This document shows positions 1 to 13,200 of a stretch of DNA of 64,000 nt, piece after piece. Positions within the stretch are counted from its first letter, which is position 1; each line of letters begins with the position of its first letter. Both the position numbers and the translations under genes were made by a program. Source of the DNA: Xylocopa sonorina (lineage: Eukaryota > Arthropoda > Insecta > Hymenoptera > Apidae); assembly GCF_050948175.1 (NCBI RefSeq), contig NC_135201.1, positions 9,920,001 to 9,984,000 on the forward strand. The letters run 5' to 3'. Below the pieces are notes generated by a model. That model was not told the origin of the DNA. It searched no databases and saw only the letters and a list, made by a program, of their open reading frames with translations.

Positions 1-484
1 TAGCCCCTAATTTATTAGTTTTCGTATTTTTATTGTGAATTTGTGTTCTTAGCTATTTTTTACAGTAGCGTATGTAATTATTTGAGCATTTCTTTAGGAA
101 TTTTTGCAGAATTTTGATTTTATCGAGTAGGTTTCTATTAAGCATTGAATATTCTGATTGAAATTGTGTTATTTGACTTAGATTTTGTTAAAATCGAGTT
201 CGTATCGGATGTATCCAACCTAATTAATACAAATCAATTGGATTTAAATAATTTCTAATTGGTAGAACTTATAAATTGCGAGTAATAATGGGTTTTGTTC
301 TTTTTTCTTGTACGAATTGTATTTAAATTCAATTTAAATATTAATTTTACTTTTATTTAATCCTCAGTTATGTACTGAAGACAAAAAATATGGATTTCTC
401 CGTTCTAGTAACTAATTTATAATAATTTGTATAGTTTAGATTGCTTTGAAAAATTCCCGCGCGTTGAAGCTTGCAGTTACCTAC
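1..484. other. AT-rich non-coding stretch
   Basis: Strongly AT-rich with frequent stops in all frames. I see no exon, RNA gene or repeat in it. It may be intergenic or the 3' flank of a gene lying off the left edge. Confidence 0.5.
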
Positions 485-768
485 ATGTCGGTAAAATAGT
501 GCGACCAGTTTGACGACTTCTCGAAGAGATGGCGCCACGTGTCTCACAGCAGTTCACTTCTGTGTCGATAAAAATGTGCGACCAGTTTGACGACTTCTCG
601 AAGAGATGGCGCCACGTGTCTCACAGCAGTTCACTTCTGTGTCGATAAAAATGTGCGACCAGTTTGACGACTTCTCGAAGAGATAGCGCCACGTGTCTCA
701 CAGCAGTTCACTTCTGTGTCGATAAAAATGTGCGACCAGTTTGAGGGCTTTTCGAAGAGATGGCGCCA
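485..768. repeat. Tandem array, 77-bp unit, about 3.5 copies
   Basis: The string GCGACCAGTTTGA recurs at 501, 578, 655 and 732, exactly 77 bp apart. The first three units are nearly identical; the fourth diverges after about 40 bp and ends at GCGCCACC. Sequence from about 485 is a degraded start of the unit. Each unit holds AGATGGCGCC (527, 604, 758; changed to AGATAGCGCC at 681). The first three units also overlap an E-box CACGTG (536 and +77 steps). The core resembles the animal CTCF core AGRKGGCGC, but binding is not shown here. It lies about 360 bp upstream of the TAF5 start codon. Confidence 0.9.
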
Positions 769-1127
769 CCACTAATGAAAAAAAATTAAAATAAATTGTT
801 ATTTTATTTCAAAACACAAAATATAATTTGAAACGCGTACAAATTAAAATGTAAGGAATGAAAAATGCTGAAATATATCGTATTAAAAAATTGAATCCGT
901 ATTGATCTACTGCGCGCGATTACGCTTCGAATTTGAATCGCGTTTGAAAAAAGAAGACAGATAAAGCGACTCTAGCGCTACTTGCATCGACGACTAGAAA
1001 TTACGATGCGAACAAGCTGTATACGCGCGCCTACGTGCGCGTTCGGACGAGGTAGATGGTGTATTTTCTTTGCGCGACTTGTTTCTAAACAAATATCTCG
1101 GATTATTGACATAAAAATTGATTCAAA

Positions 1128-4100
1128 ATGGAGAACGAGAAAAGTACTATGCTTGCGGTTCTGCAGCTGCTCAGAAAATACAATCTGAAGGTACCTGACG
1201 CGGAATATCCACCGTCGAGCGTTTTCTAACCTCAAACATTAATATAAACATTGAACGTTTATCAAAGAGCTATCGAATAATTTTGTATTTTTGCATGGAA
1301 TTTATTAGCACAATGTTTAATCGTATATTACTGAAACAATTTCGTGAATGTTACTCTTGTAGGGAACGGAGGAGCTATTTAAAAAGGAGGCGAATCTAAC
1401 AGACATCTCTCCCGATGATGCTCAACAGACTGACTCTGAAGTAAATAGCGTTCTTTCTGCCTACAAAAGCGAGGGCGATCCAGCCCTCTACGAGAAAGCT
1501 TACAGCGAGTTGAAAAAGTTTGTCGAAGGTTCCCTAGATATATACAAGGTGAATTATTGGATAGACGTTAAAAGTAAGCGTAATCGGAACGTATGGTTGA
1601 GTATAAAAGATGTATTCGTTGTTAAATAATAGCATGAATTGGGCACTATTTTGTACCCTGTATTGGTACACATGTACCTTGAATTGGTCTACAATAATCA
1701 TTCGGAGGAGGCGAAGCAGTTACTGGAGAAATTCGGTGGGAATCTGGAAGGATACTACCAGAACGACCTGAAGAGATTGTCGAACGTGACTAAACGCGAC
1801 CAAATGTCTGGAAATGAGTTAACCGATACCTTCAAGTATGAATAAATGAATCGGTGTGATTATAATACAATACTTCATTATCTACAATGCGGAATCACTT
1901 GCAGATCTAATCAGTTTATAATCAGAATGTCGAGGGACACTCTTTCTATACTGAAACGACATTTACAAGAAAAGAAGCATAGCGTACTGTTAAATATTAT
2001 ACAAGAGCATCTTTATTTTGATATGTACGAGGGAGTGGCAAGGAATAAACAACAAATCGATGCGACCTCGGGCGCAGTAGTTGGCGAAGCGACGAGACAG
2101 GGTAATTAAATTCTCTAGGAGTAAATTGTTGAAATTCAACAGCAATAAAAAGTGTTTTATCCGAGCGATATCTTTTACTTCAGACAACAAGGCGAAAGTA
2201 TATTATGGGCTTCTGAAGGAGCCAGATATTCAGTGTATGCCACCAACCGAAGAAGAGGAGGACGACACAGGTGGTGCAGATGGGGATAAACCAAAGAAGA
2301 AGAAAGCTAAGAAGGATCCATTATTTTCCAAGAAGACTAAATCAGATCCAAATGCACCACCAGTTGGCAGAATGCCTTTGCCTAATTTGTAAGGAATTTT
2401 AGTGACAAGTTAACTATGGATGTTTATGTATTTATAGAAAATTTAGATATGTAGAAAATTACAAAATGTACACGATACGTAAGAATATACAAGAAACTTG
2501 GCGTTATAACATTTAGCAGGTGAAACGTACTCGCTGTCGTTTATTTAAATAATTATGTTAGTGGTAATAACACGAGCATAAACATCCATACTTAAGTGAT
2601 AAGATTTCGAGTGCACACGCGCCGAAGGTAACACGATCTGATCAAGTACAGAAAAGACGCGGACAAGTTGGAGAAAGCAAAGGCATTGAGAGAAGCATCG
2701 AAACGCGTTGTAGTCGGCCCGGACACGTTGCCATCCATATGCTTTTACACGCTGTTGAATACCGTTCATTCGTAAGTTCTTACAAAAATAATACCTCCAA
2801 GTCAAACGAATGCAAGCATATATTTAATAATAGATTTAGTGTAACAGCGGCTGAAGTAGCGGAAGACTCGAGTTTACTGGCCATCGGACTCAGTGATTCT
2901 TGTATAAAGGTGTGGAGCTTGGTTCCACAGAAATTAAGACTGATGAAGACAGGGGAACAGCTGCAAGACATCGACAGAGAAGCAGGTAAATATACTTGAT
3001 TCTATACAAATTGGCTATCATTTTGCTTCGATTAGCCCCGCAATCGGGCCACGAAACGTTTATTACCGCGCCCGCTAACGTGTTCGTTAACATGGCTCTG
3101 CAGACGACGTACTAGTGAGAATGATGGATGATCGTACAGCGGAAACATCGAGGTCGTTGTTCGGGCACAATGGTCCAATATACAGTTTATCGTTTAGTCC
3201 AGATAGAAATCTCCTCCTCTCGTCTTCAGAAGACAGTACAGGTATGCTCTAAAGTGTTATAGTCTAATTGTATTCGGTAACTGTTATATTACACTATATT
3301 TTACAGTGAGATTATGGTCTCTACACACGTGGACGTGCGTCGTATGCTACAAGGGACACTTATTCCCGGTATGGTGCGTAAGATTCTCGCCGCACGGTTA
3401 CTATTTCGCAACGTCCTCCCACGATAAAACTGCCAGACTGTGGGTGACCGATTCTCACCAGCCTCTACGAATATTTGCCGGTCACTACTCGGACGTAGAC
3501 GTAGGTTCACTCTCTGTTCAGCAGCGGGTTTACAATTTACTCGAAACGAATCGAAATCCCGTAAACGAACGTTTCTGTTTCTTCTTCTTTAGGTAGTGCA
3601 ATTTCATCCGAACTCGAACTACGTAGCGACCGGTTCCAGCGACATGACAGTAAGATTATGGGATTGCGTAACCGGCAGCCAAGTCAGATTAATGACAGGA
3701 CACAAAGCCCCGATTTACGCCCTTGCTTTTTCCGCAGAGGGGCGATTTCTGGCGTCCGCCGGCGCTGATCATCGTGTTTTAGTTTGGGATTTAGCGCACG
3801 GCCATCTAGTCGCAGCGTTATCAGGTCATTCCGGCACCATTCATTGTTTGTCGTTCAGTAGAGACGGAAATATACTGGTCTCTGGTTAGTCAACGTTCAC
3901 CGTTCTCATCTCGTATCGATACAGTGGGATCTTGATTATCCGAATCGATCGTAGCACACGTATTCCGATGATCAAGGCTCAAACGCGAATGCCAATGAAG
4001 AGAACAGAGTGATATTCTCGTGATTTCCCTCAGGTTCGTTGGACAGCACGATCAAGCTGTGGGATTTTACGAAACTGGCGGAAGAGATGAGCCTGGAGGA

Positions 4101-4248
4101 CGTGAACGTCTCGCACAATCCGGACGTGAAGACGAACGCGGAGGCGTATCTCCTCCGAATATTCGCGACGAAAAACTCACCCGTGCTGACGCTACACTTC
4201 TCGCGAAGAAATTTATTGTTAGGCGTTGGAATGTTCGAGTCGACTTAG
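1128..4248 (+). CDS. TAF5: TFIID subunit 5 (TAF5), WD40 protein
   Basis: Core TFIID subunit that scaffolds the general transcription factor at promoters (family knowledge). Eleven coding exons: 1128-1190, 1363-1548, 1633-1835, 1905-2101, 2184-2388, 2652-2771, 2840-2985, 3104-3241, 3307-3500, 3593-3884, 4034-4248. All have GT-AG borders and join in one frame to 652 aa. Domains seen: LisH at about residues 5-38 (LAVLQLLRKYNLKGTEEL); the helical TAF5 NTD2 region at about 60-200 (YPVLVHMYLELVYNN); a lysine-rich acidic linker at about 230-270; then six clear WD40 blades from about 310 to 595, with GH...WD signatures such as GHNGPIYSLSFSPD and GHSGTIHCLSFSRD. The C-terminal TKNSPVLTLHFSRRNL is typical of TAF5. 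The start is the first ATG (AAAATGG context) opening the LisH helix. The length is slightly shorter than Drosophila TAF5. Identity is very secure; exon edges are hand-called. Confidence 0.96.
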
Positions 4249-4340
4249 CACACGTAGTCGTCTGCCAACGAATTCTAGCATTACTGATCGGATACGGTCT
4301 GGCATCGGTTCGTCATTGTTGTAATATAAGAACATTTGTT

Positions 4341-4346
4341 AATAAA
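4341..4346 (+). terminator. TAF5 polyadenylation signal
   Basis: AATAAA lies 93 nt after the TAF5 stop codon, the first canonical hexamer on this strand. It would give a short 3' UTR of about 110-120 nt. Confidence 0.6.
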
Positions 4347-4399
4347 CTTTTACACATTGATCATGCGACGTACCTGAACTATACCTAGCGACATTGTAT

Positions 4400-5500
4400 T
4401 CGATTAAAACTCCATTGGCCTTCATTTGTTGCAATTATTTTGTAAAAAAAAAAAGGGAAGAAAAGAGTGAACCAGAGAGGCAGCCAGTTAATTTCTGGTT
4501 ACGTGTCGTAATTGGCGAACGAAGGGAGGACAATAGTGTCCGTTCGAAGCCAACGGAACTCCAAGAACAAAGGAGATTCGCAGAATATAGGAGATCTGAT
4601 TGACGAACTTTAATTAGGAGTAGAATATGGATTGACCGGGGATGGACATCTCTCCGTGGCTATTAAATTTCATGCATCCATATTCTATTTCCATGTTTAA
4701 GTGACGGACACACAAAGCAGACGTCCACCGTCCTTTATTTGCCGTTCCAACGTTAGCTCCTATTGTACTTTCATGAGCATCTATCGAATTATCCGCTGAA
4801 ATAGAACAGCGTTGCTAAATAATCCTGCTCCTTAACAATGTAATCGCGAAATAATCGAGAATGAAGTGGGACTCATTTATAAAAATAATCCCTTTGAAAG
4901 AACCGTAAAAGATGTTCGTACAAAGCGATGCTTTTTAAGCATGAATCGAAAGGAGACCTCGAGATTCCGAAACAAGATAGTGGCCACGGTGTAAAGGACG
5001 ATTTCAAAGGGTACTTTCAATAAACTCGCGTAAATTATTGCCAAGATAGCCGCCGGTGACCGAGATTGAACATTTCATTTGAGGAACTATATTTATAGCT
5101 GACCGACATGGGCCTTCAAAAGCGTGTCCTGTTAAAAAGAAAGAAGCCCCGTTCGAATGTAAAGTAGGGTGAATATAAAACCAAGATACATGTTTTAAGA
5201 AACTGGATGCGCCACTTATTTCGAAGGTCGGCTGAGACAGGAGCTGAATAACGAAATCCGAGCCTCTTCAAAGGAAACGATTTCCTTCGTTCCACTTGGC
5301 TCCTCGAAAGTGTTTCCCATTGAAACGTGGCCGCGTCTCGCTTTAAAACGGCATCGAACTGAAACCATAGAAGACATTAGTCCCTGTATTAGACGTATGG
5401 AACCGCGGATGAAATGATTAACGACGGCAGTAGATAGCATTTCGATTCACAGGTTACAAAGGGTACACAGGCACGATTGAGACCAAGTTCACGCGAGAAA
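4400..5500. other. Gap between convergent TAF5 and CUB/LDLa gene
   Basis: Follows the TAF5 poly(A) signal. It contains short ORFs only, none with recognisable domain content. I see no RNA gene or repeat unit here. Confidence 0.4.
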
Positions 5501-5506
5501 TTTATT
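5501..5506 (-). terminator. Candidate polyadenylation signal of CUB/LDLa gene
   Basis: TTTATT on the plus strand reads AATAAA on the minus strand. It is the first canonical hexamer I find downstream of the minus-strand stop codon at 7299. If used, the 3' UTR is about 1.8 kb and fills 5,490-7,298, which contains no convincing ORF. Variant AUUAAA hexamers closer in (about 7052) could give shorter forms. Confidence 0.35.
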
Positions 5507-7298
5507 TCCGATTGTTGATACGCTTACTTCTATCACAGCATACAGACGTAAGTTATACGCGCTTTTACCATACGTGTGTGTATGTGGTATGTAATGTAAG
5601 TTATGTCTTTCCCCTCGTACGTGTGGCTCTGTGTGCGTACGTGAAACGATGGCGATTTTCCTCTTTTTTTCTTTTTTTTTTCATTTTTTCCTTCCTTTAG
5701 CAGTTAACACTTTCGCAATAGGGTTACAGTGTACGCGTCGTCGTTCCCACGTCGCCCACTTCTCACGTTTTCGCGTTCGTTTAAACGGTAATCAACTATA
5801 CATCAATCTCTACGTCCCAGTCAAGCCTCGCGCATCGATATCAAACCTAGGTTACATGTGTGATTTAACTATATGTTATATCATCTTCGTTTAACGTACT
5901 TATGAAATCTGGATAGATTAGGGTCGCGGTGAACGCGAGGATGTAAAGCATCGACGGTCGGATAAATCGCAAAACGGTGGCCAGGATCAGAGCCACGGAT
6001 GGCACAGTTACATCCCCGCGTTTCAGTGATCGTGATGGGCTGCTCTGCGTGTTTCTTACAAAAAACGATGGAACTGTCGACGGATCGACGCAGATTAACA
6101 TCGATTTGATGGTAAAGATGGTAAACAGGAGGGGGTGAGTGAATACGCGTTCGATTGATCTTGGTCAGTGTAGATTCCTTAGGATAAATTGCATATGAAT
6201 ATCGTCGTTCAAACACGACAATTTATCAAATTATAGAGGCCGTAATAAGTGTTGTTAAAAATGACGAATATCGATCGAAATAATCTCTTCCTCGCTTCCT
6301 TCCTTCCTCCAGGGTTTTCGTTAAATGCTTGTTTGTAAAGTGCGCGCATCGATCCAAGTATGTTTCTTCAGAAATTTCCTCTTCTCAAGAAAAATCACAG
6401 TAGTGGTCTCGTTTCGCTTTGCCCCCTCGATGTTCACATGCGATTTATGCTGAATTCGTTCCAGCGGATCTTTTACTGGCTCCCTCTTCATCCCGCCAAT
6501 TCTACTCTGCGTCGTTTCACGTCGTGGACGTTTGTGGCACTCGTTTATCTGCAACCAACCATGTGATAAAAATCTCTCCCGATGCGAATTACGGATTCCT
6601 ACATCGTTTTAAAAGCATATATTCGTACGCATCAACCGTGCTCGCTTTTACGCCTCCTTCTCTTTCCGTTAGTGTACAATCTTGCACGCTCCGTGCGCGC
6701 TCCTCTCGTCTTCTCGTCGTCGCTCGTTGCTTTAATCTAAAAAACGTGTGTTCCTAGTGGCTACTGTGATACCGCGGTTTCATCGTGAAAACCGTATACA
6801 CGAATTGCTCGAACGGCGCGAACACTCCCCGTCGATCTACCCTTTTGCCTGGCATTCTGGATGCTGTGAAATTTAAACGCTCGAATCCTGTCTCGATTCA
6901 ACTTGAACTTGCAACCTGTAAAACGAGCCGTTGAGTTCACATCGAGCATCGTTCCAATTGAAAATGAAACAGAGTAGATCGTGTTCGAGGCTCCGAAACA
7001 ACTCGGGACCCGCTCCTTCGTGTTAAATGCCTTCGAATTGGTCTACGAGAGTTTAATACGATTATTGCGTATATGTTTTATCTTATTTTTTTTTCTCTCT
7101 CTTTTCTCTTGCGCCCAGGCGGATGCCGCCAGATGAGAGGGGAGAGTGAAACGCTCGGTCGACGGACTCTGTCGTCTGTTTCCATTCTTCTCCGCGGGGG
7201 TTTCTGGGGAGGGGATCAGAAGAGGCCAGCGAGGTAGGCGTATTTTAAAAATCCTGCAATATTCACACGGTGGTCTCGATATTGGCAATGGCGTATTG

Positions 7299-10200
7299 TC
7301 AACAAATACTGTCCTTCCCGTAGTTCTCCAGATACATCTCCTGCGGGGTGGCGAGGTTGTAGCGCCCGCTCAGCCGGCTACCGGTTAGACCGTTGTTGTG
7401 GTGCGTGTGATTCACGTGCAGATGGTTCACGTTCAGCGTGACGTTCTTTTTTTTCTTGCGAGCTTTGTGTCGATAGAGGCAGTACTTGAGGCAGCCGGTG
7501 GCGAGCAGCAGGATCAGGAATATACCCAGGGCGCCGGCGCCTACCGCCACGTAGAGCAGCGTCACGCCAAAGCGGTAGGAACAGTTGGCTTCCTCCTCGT
7601 CGAAACCGGAGGGACAGTGACGGATCCCGTCGCACCATAAAACTGAACTTATGCACGCCTGAATTTCTGGGCATCTGCGGAACGGACATTCATAAAAAGG
7701 ATATATAAATTAGCAGTAAGACTAGTTGACTTTGTTACTGAAAGAAATAGATTTAAATAGGACTTGTATTTTGCTGGACAAATAATTTTACTTTACTGGT
7801 CAAATAGTTACTGAGAGGGATTAAAATACTGACCAATTAATTCGTTGCTGCTGATGAGGCTATACGAGAATAAGTCTTACCTATAAGGGCAGTCCTCGTG
7901 AGGCAGTATCGTGAAAACATTAGGCCCGGCAGTTGGACTGGGAGATCTCTTCGAAATGGCCATCCACGTGACGGCGTAGAACCCTGGCTCCCTCTGAAGG
8001 AACTCGACGACGAAGCTCCTCGAATGTTGCGCCATGGCCACGGTAGCGTTGACGGCGCTGTAGTTCCAGCCACCAGAGAAGAAGTCCACCGTTCTGGCAG
8101 TGTCGACGCCTCCCTCGGGACAGATCACGCTGCGATCCTTCGTGTTAGCCGCAGAGTAGACGACGATTCTGTTCAACGTCGTGCATTCCTCGACGTTGTC
8201 CAACGTGATGCTGTATCCAGCCGTTCTTAAATATAAATAATTGATGCGCGCGTCCTCTGGTTCTATCAACCACGGCTCGTTCACGCACTGGGTCGCCGTT
8301 AGATCCTCCGTGTTGGTCAGAATCTCTTCCACGGCGGCCACGCCGGGGATTACACGCGGCAGAGGACTTCTGAGAGAAATTTCGCCGCTGGTCCCGCGTA
8401 ATCGTCGCTTCTCAAGCTTCGTCGAGCAACCGTCCGCTCCTAGCGCGACGAAACGATACTCCCCTTCGAAGTAGAAGTCCCTGTAGTCCTGAGTGACGTT
8501 CATCAGGGTCACCGCGAACCGTACCTCCACCACGTTGGACATCAGGCTCCTCAGGACGACTCTGTCGCTCACGTTCGAGCAGAGACAGTCACGGACCTGT
8601 ATACGAGAACGTTATTAGCGCAAGAACGATCAGAACACTCGAGCGATTGTATGAAAATATCAATTTTTGTTGAAATGAGTAAGATGATATGGCAGTCTGA
8701 ATGGCTTTACCAATTCTACTCCTTGCCAAGGGTACTCAGACACGATCAACTCTGCAGTGCCAATTTTTGTAGAGTCGCCCAGGCGTCGATCGCATGTCCA
8801 ACGATTAACCAACGGATCCACGTACGAGGAACATCCTTTATCCCCGAACGAGGCTCTGGTTATGGACAGTTCTATTCTATGGTCCGGCTCAGCCTCGAAA
8901 CGGTACACACAGCTAATGTTCTGCGCACCACCGCGGCCGTAGAAGAACACACTCTTAGGCGACGCGAATTTGCCCGCCTTGGCGGGCGACGACAGCGAGG
9001 AGGAGGAGGACGATGCTGAGGAGAGGGAGGACGTGGAAGACGTGGATGAAGTAGACGAGGAACCGAACACGTGGTTACAGGAAACCGCCTCGTGCACGAA
9101 CTCGTAGCGCAGTACGAAGCTTATCGGGTAAAGTGCACTTCCTTGACGCAGTATGTGCTCCAAGGTGAGATCCCTGCCGCTGGAAACGTAGCTCTCCGCG
9201 AGGCTGCACGGCCTCGCGTAACGACTCCCGTTTCGCAGCAGGCTGTGATCGCAAAGACGCGGTGTGTCGTCCTTGCAGAACTGCCCCATCAGAGTGATAT
9301 TCTGGAAATTAGAATGGTCGAGAGGATAACGTGGCTGTGCTCTTAGAGAATCGAGAGAAGGTGGTTATCGAAAGGAGGAGCATGGAAGTCGCACCTTACG
9401 CTTGGAAATTAATTTATCTAGCGTGCGATCGCCGTCCCAAATAAGAAGCTTCGCGTTACAGTCGGAAGCAACGTCGATGCTCGCGACGGCGTCGACACTG
9501 GCAGCATAATATTTGACGAAGGACAGCCAAACGATCTCGTTTGGTTTCCCCTGGAAATGGTAGCGGCAAGTTGTGTTCGGTGGCAGCGAGTGTTTCGGGT
9601 TCTCCAGGATCCCTGATGAGCTCTCGTCGCTGGATATATAAAAGTCGCAGTTATTGTTCTCCTTCACGAAGCTACGGGATTTCTCGTCCACGAACAGCAC
9701 CTTCAAATCGCAGTCGTACCACTGATTAGATAAAGATCAGCGAGAGTGTAATTAGAGGGCATTCACGAATTACCTGAACTTCGAGCTCAAAACCGGGCAA
9801 GAACGACAAAGGAACGGGGTGAAAGGGATTGTCGTACGGGGATGTATGGAACTCCAAAAGCATTGTGCTATGGCTGCTGACGATATCTGGCACCGCGTCA
9901 CCACCACAAAGTCGAACCAACACCTTGTCGGAGGTAGAGCCACCGTCGTAGACTGTCAAGTAATCTTGCACCACGTTGCACTGATCCCAAACTCTGTAAA
10001 ATCGTTTAATTAGTCGATCTCAACGCTCTTGGAGCCACCTTCCTCGACTGTACAGGGAAAACTGATGTATCGATTATTGTTATTATTATTCAGAGGCGTT
10101 TGTATGTGTGTCAGAAGAAATCTAAGAGACGAACTACCTTGGAAACAAATGTTTTTCCTACTTTTGCTGATAGACGTGACAGTGAATGTAAAAGAGTTAA

Positions 10201-13200
10201 AAAAGAAAAGGGTGTGTAAGGTCTAAAGGATGAAGACGAACGATAACGACACCTTAATATCCTCTGGCTGCGATCGTACTTGACGACTTGGTCTTTGATG
10301 TGTATTTTATGACTGTTTCGCTGACTTACAGCCAGCAAAGCTCGATGCCCCGGCGGCGACCGATTTTGCTCGACCCTGTAATAGCACGTTACGTTCCTCG
10401 GATAAACACCCGGGTAATTCGGCGATTGAAGCCGACAGGCTCGCGTGTCGCACTTGGTGAGAACACGATCGCAATACGTGCCATTCACCAGCTCCCCACG
10501 CCACGTGGACATGCTGCTGTTGCCGTATCTGAGGTGCGCCTCGCTACGTCTCAGGAACTTGTACGATAACTTGAAGTCAAAATTATAGCCAATACCCTGT
10601 CGAGAAAGAACATTTGATTAAAAACAGAGAACCAAAGCAGAGAATATTCTGATTTTACGAATCCTACAAATTCGACACTTTGTCTTTATGCAAAAGAAAA
10701 AAAGAAAAATTGTTACTGAAAGTTTAGGTCATTAGACTTGTAATGGATTATTGTATTTTAATTATCACACGTGAAATCAGAAATTCTTTATGTCACAGTA
10801 ATCGTAGCCTTGTAACGTAAAAACCAGCGATTCGTTTCTGTAATGTAACGACGATGGAATAAAGAAGAAAAAGAGTAAAGGGACGTTCCCTCTAAGAAGC
10901 TTACTTAACTCTCCCCTCAAGGTGTATTAGTTTTTTTCGGAGGAGTGGATCTACGCTTACCTGCTCGGACAACCGTAGCAAATACAAAGTTAAATTGATG
11001 GAAGGTGTTTCGCTGTAGTACACCGTGTACCCCCATGCGCTTCCACACCATTGACCACCGGTCGCTGGTCGACCCTCCTCCCGAATGGTCATGTAACCAT
11101 CCGGACATCCTTCCGACGTGAACGATATGAATCGACCCACGGTGAACGTGTCGAATGTTAACTGTAATTCCAACAAAATAATCAATAACTTCGATCGACG
11201 CATACATACAAGCAAGCGATGAAATTAAAGAGGAAGTAAAAAATAAAATAACAGCGAAGCAAAGAAACACGATGAGCCCTGTTACAGTCTTTGAATTATT
11301 CTTAATTCTAACACGCTCTCATTTCTTTAAGAACCAGCCAACTTCCAAGGCAAATATAAAGGAGTTGCTTTACATAAAACTTTTGTAGAAAATTCCAACT
11401 ACTCCAGCAAGGCTCTGAAGCTGAAACAACGGGATAGACGAACTTACAAAAGCAACGTTCAAGGGACAATCTACTTGCTGAAGATCGCATGCGTGCGTGA
11501 GCGCGTACAGTCGTGTCTGTAATCAACGACCCTAAGTGTAGACCAACAAAAAATGATTATTCGCCCCTGTCTGGCCAGTGACAGTCTTCCTCCACTCGTG
11601 TGCGTCGTGTTAACATTTATGTTCTACGGATTCAGTGATGCGAGCGCGTACAGTCGTGTCTGTAATCAACGACTCTAAGTGTAGACCAACAAAAAATGAT
11701 TATTCGCCCCTGTCTGGCCAGTGACAGTCTTCCTTCACTCGTGTGCGTCGTGTTAGCGTTTATGTTCTACGGATTCAACGATGCGAGCGCGTACAGTCGT
11801 GTCTGTAATCAACGACTCTAAGTGTAGACCAACAAAAAATGATTATTCGCCCCTGTCTGGCCAGTGACAGTCTTCCTCCACTCGTGTGCGTCGTGTTAGC
11901 GTTTATGTTTCTACGGATTCAACGATGCGAGCGCGTACAGTCGTGTCTGTAATCAACGACTCTAAGTGTAGACCAACAAAAAATGATTATTCGCCCCTGT
12001 CTGGCCAGTGACAGTCTTCCTCCACTCGTGTGCGTCGTGTTAGCGTTTATGTTCTACGGATTGAGCGATGCGAGCGCGTACAGTCGTGTCTGTAATCAAC
12101 GACTCTAAGTGTAGACCAACAAAAAATGATTATTCGCCCCTGTCTGGCCAGTGACAGTCTTCCTTCACTCGTGTGCGTCGTGTTAGCGTTTATGTTCTAC
12201 GGATTGAGCGATGCGAGCGCGTACAGTCGTGTCTGTAATCAACGACTCTAAGTGTAGACCAACAAAAAATGATTATTCGCCCCTGTCTGGCCAGTGACAG
12301 TCTTCCTTCACTCGTGTGCGTCGTGTTAGTGTTTATGTTTCTACGGATTCAACGATGCGCGCGCGCGCTCACGCGTCCCTTCTTGCGTCCCACCTGAACT
12401 AGGTCTCCGAGATCAGCCCCGGCGGCAGTGAAGTTGAGATGACACAAGAATGGCAGTCGATCCTCCCTCGGCCGGCGGACTTCCACCCTGTATGTCCGGC
12501 CGACGTCGCCGTACAACGTTCTGTTGCACGCTGCGGAACGATGTACAGAAATAAAAATCCTGCAATCCCCTCGCGAGATCCACGAGCGCCGTTTTCTACC
12601 TTTTCTCATCCCCCTTCGTACTTTTTTCCCACCCCTCCCGCCCCGACCCGACTCTCCGCTGATTTGATACCGCGTCACGGAGCTCGAAATTGCGAGCCAA
12701 CTGAAAGAGCAATTGCGAAGAACTCTGATGCGTTCCCCAGGTTGAACAATAGCATCGAAGCTAGTTCCCTCGATGGAAACGTCTACTTTCAAGTTTAAAT
12801 AATCTAGCCGCGTTGAAGACTGACGAATTAACTTTCGAAAAAGGTTTCGACCCTGCTCGTTTCAACACTGGACGCTGTATGAAGGGTTCTCGCATATTTT
12901 TGAAAAATTGTGAGTCGTTCGTTTGTCGTCTGATTATCGATTTCTATGATCCGTTTGGTAACGTTGCTCGATGAGGTAGTTTTAAATATAAAGAACGTCG
13001 TATGATGCCCACAGGGTATTGTACAAAACTATGCAAGGCGTCCATAAGTTCCAAAGTGTTAAGTTACGTCATTAGAAAGACATCGATGTAGCAGTTCCTC
13101 GCAAGTTCTATCCTTAATTGAATCTTTCATTTAGCACGGCTGTAGGACATTTTTAGGAACATGCCAGACGTGAGCTTCTCCCAGTTAACGCGATCGATAC

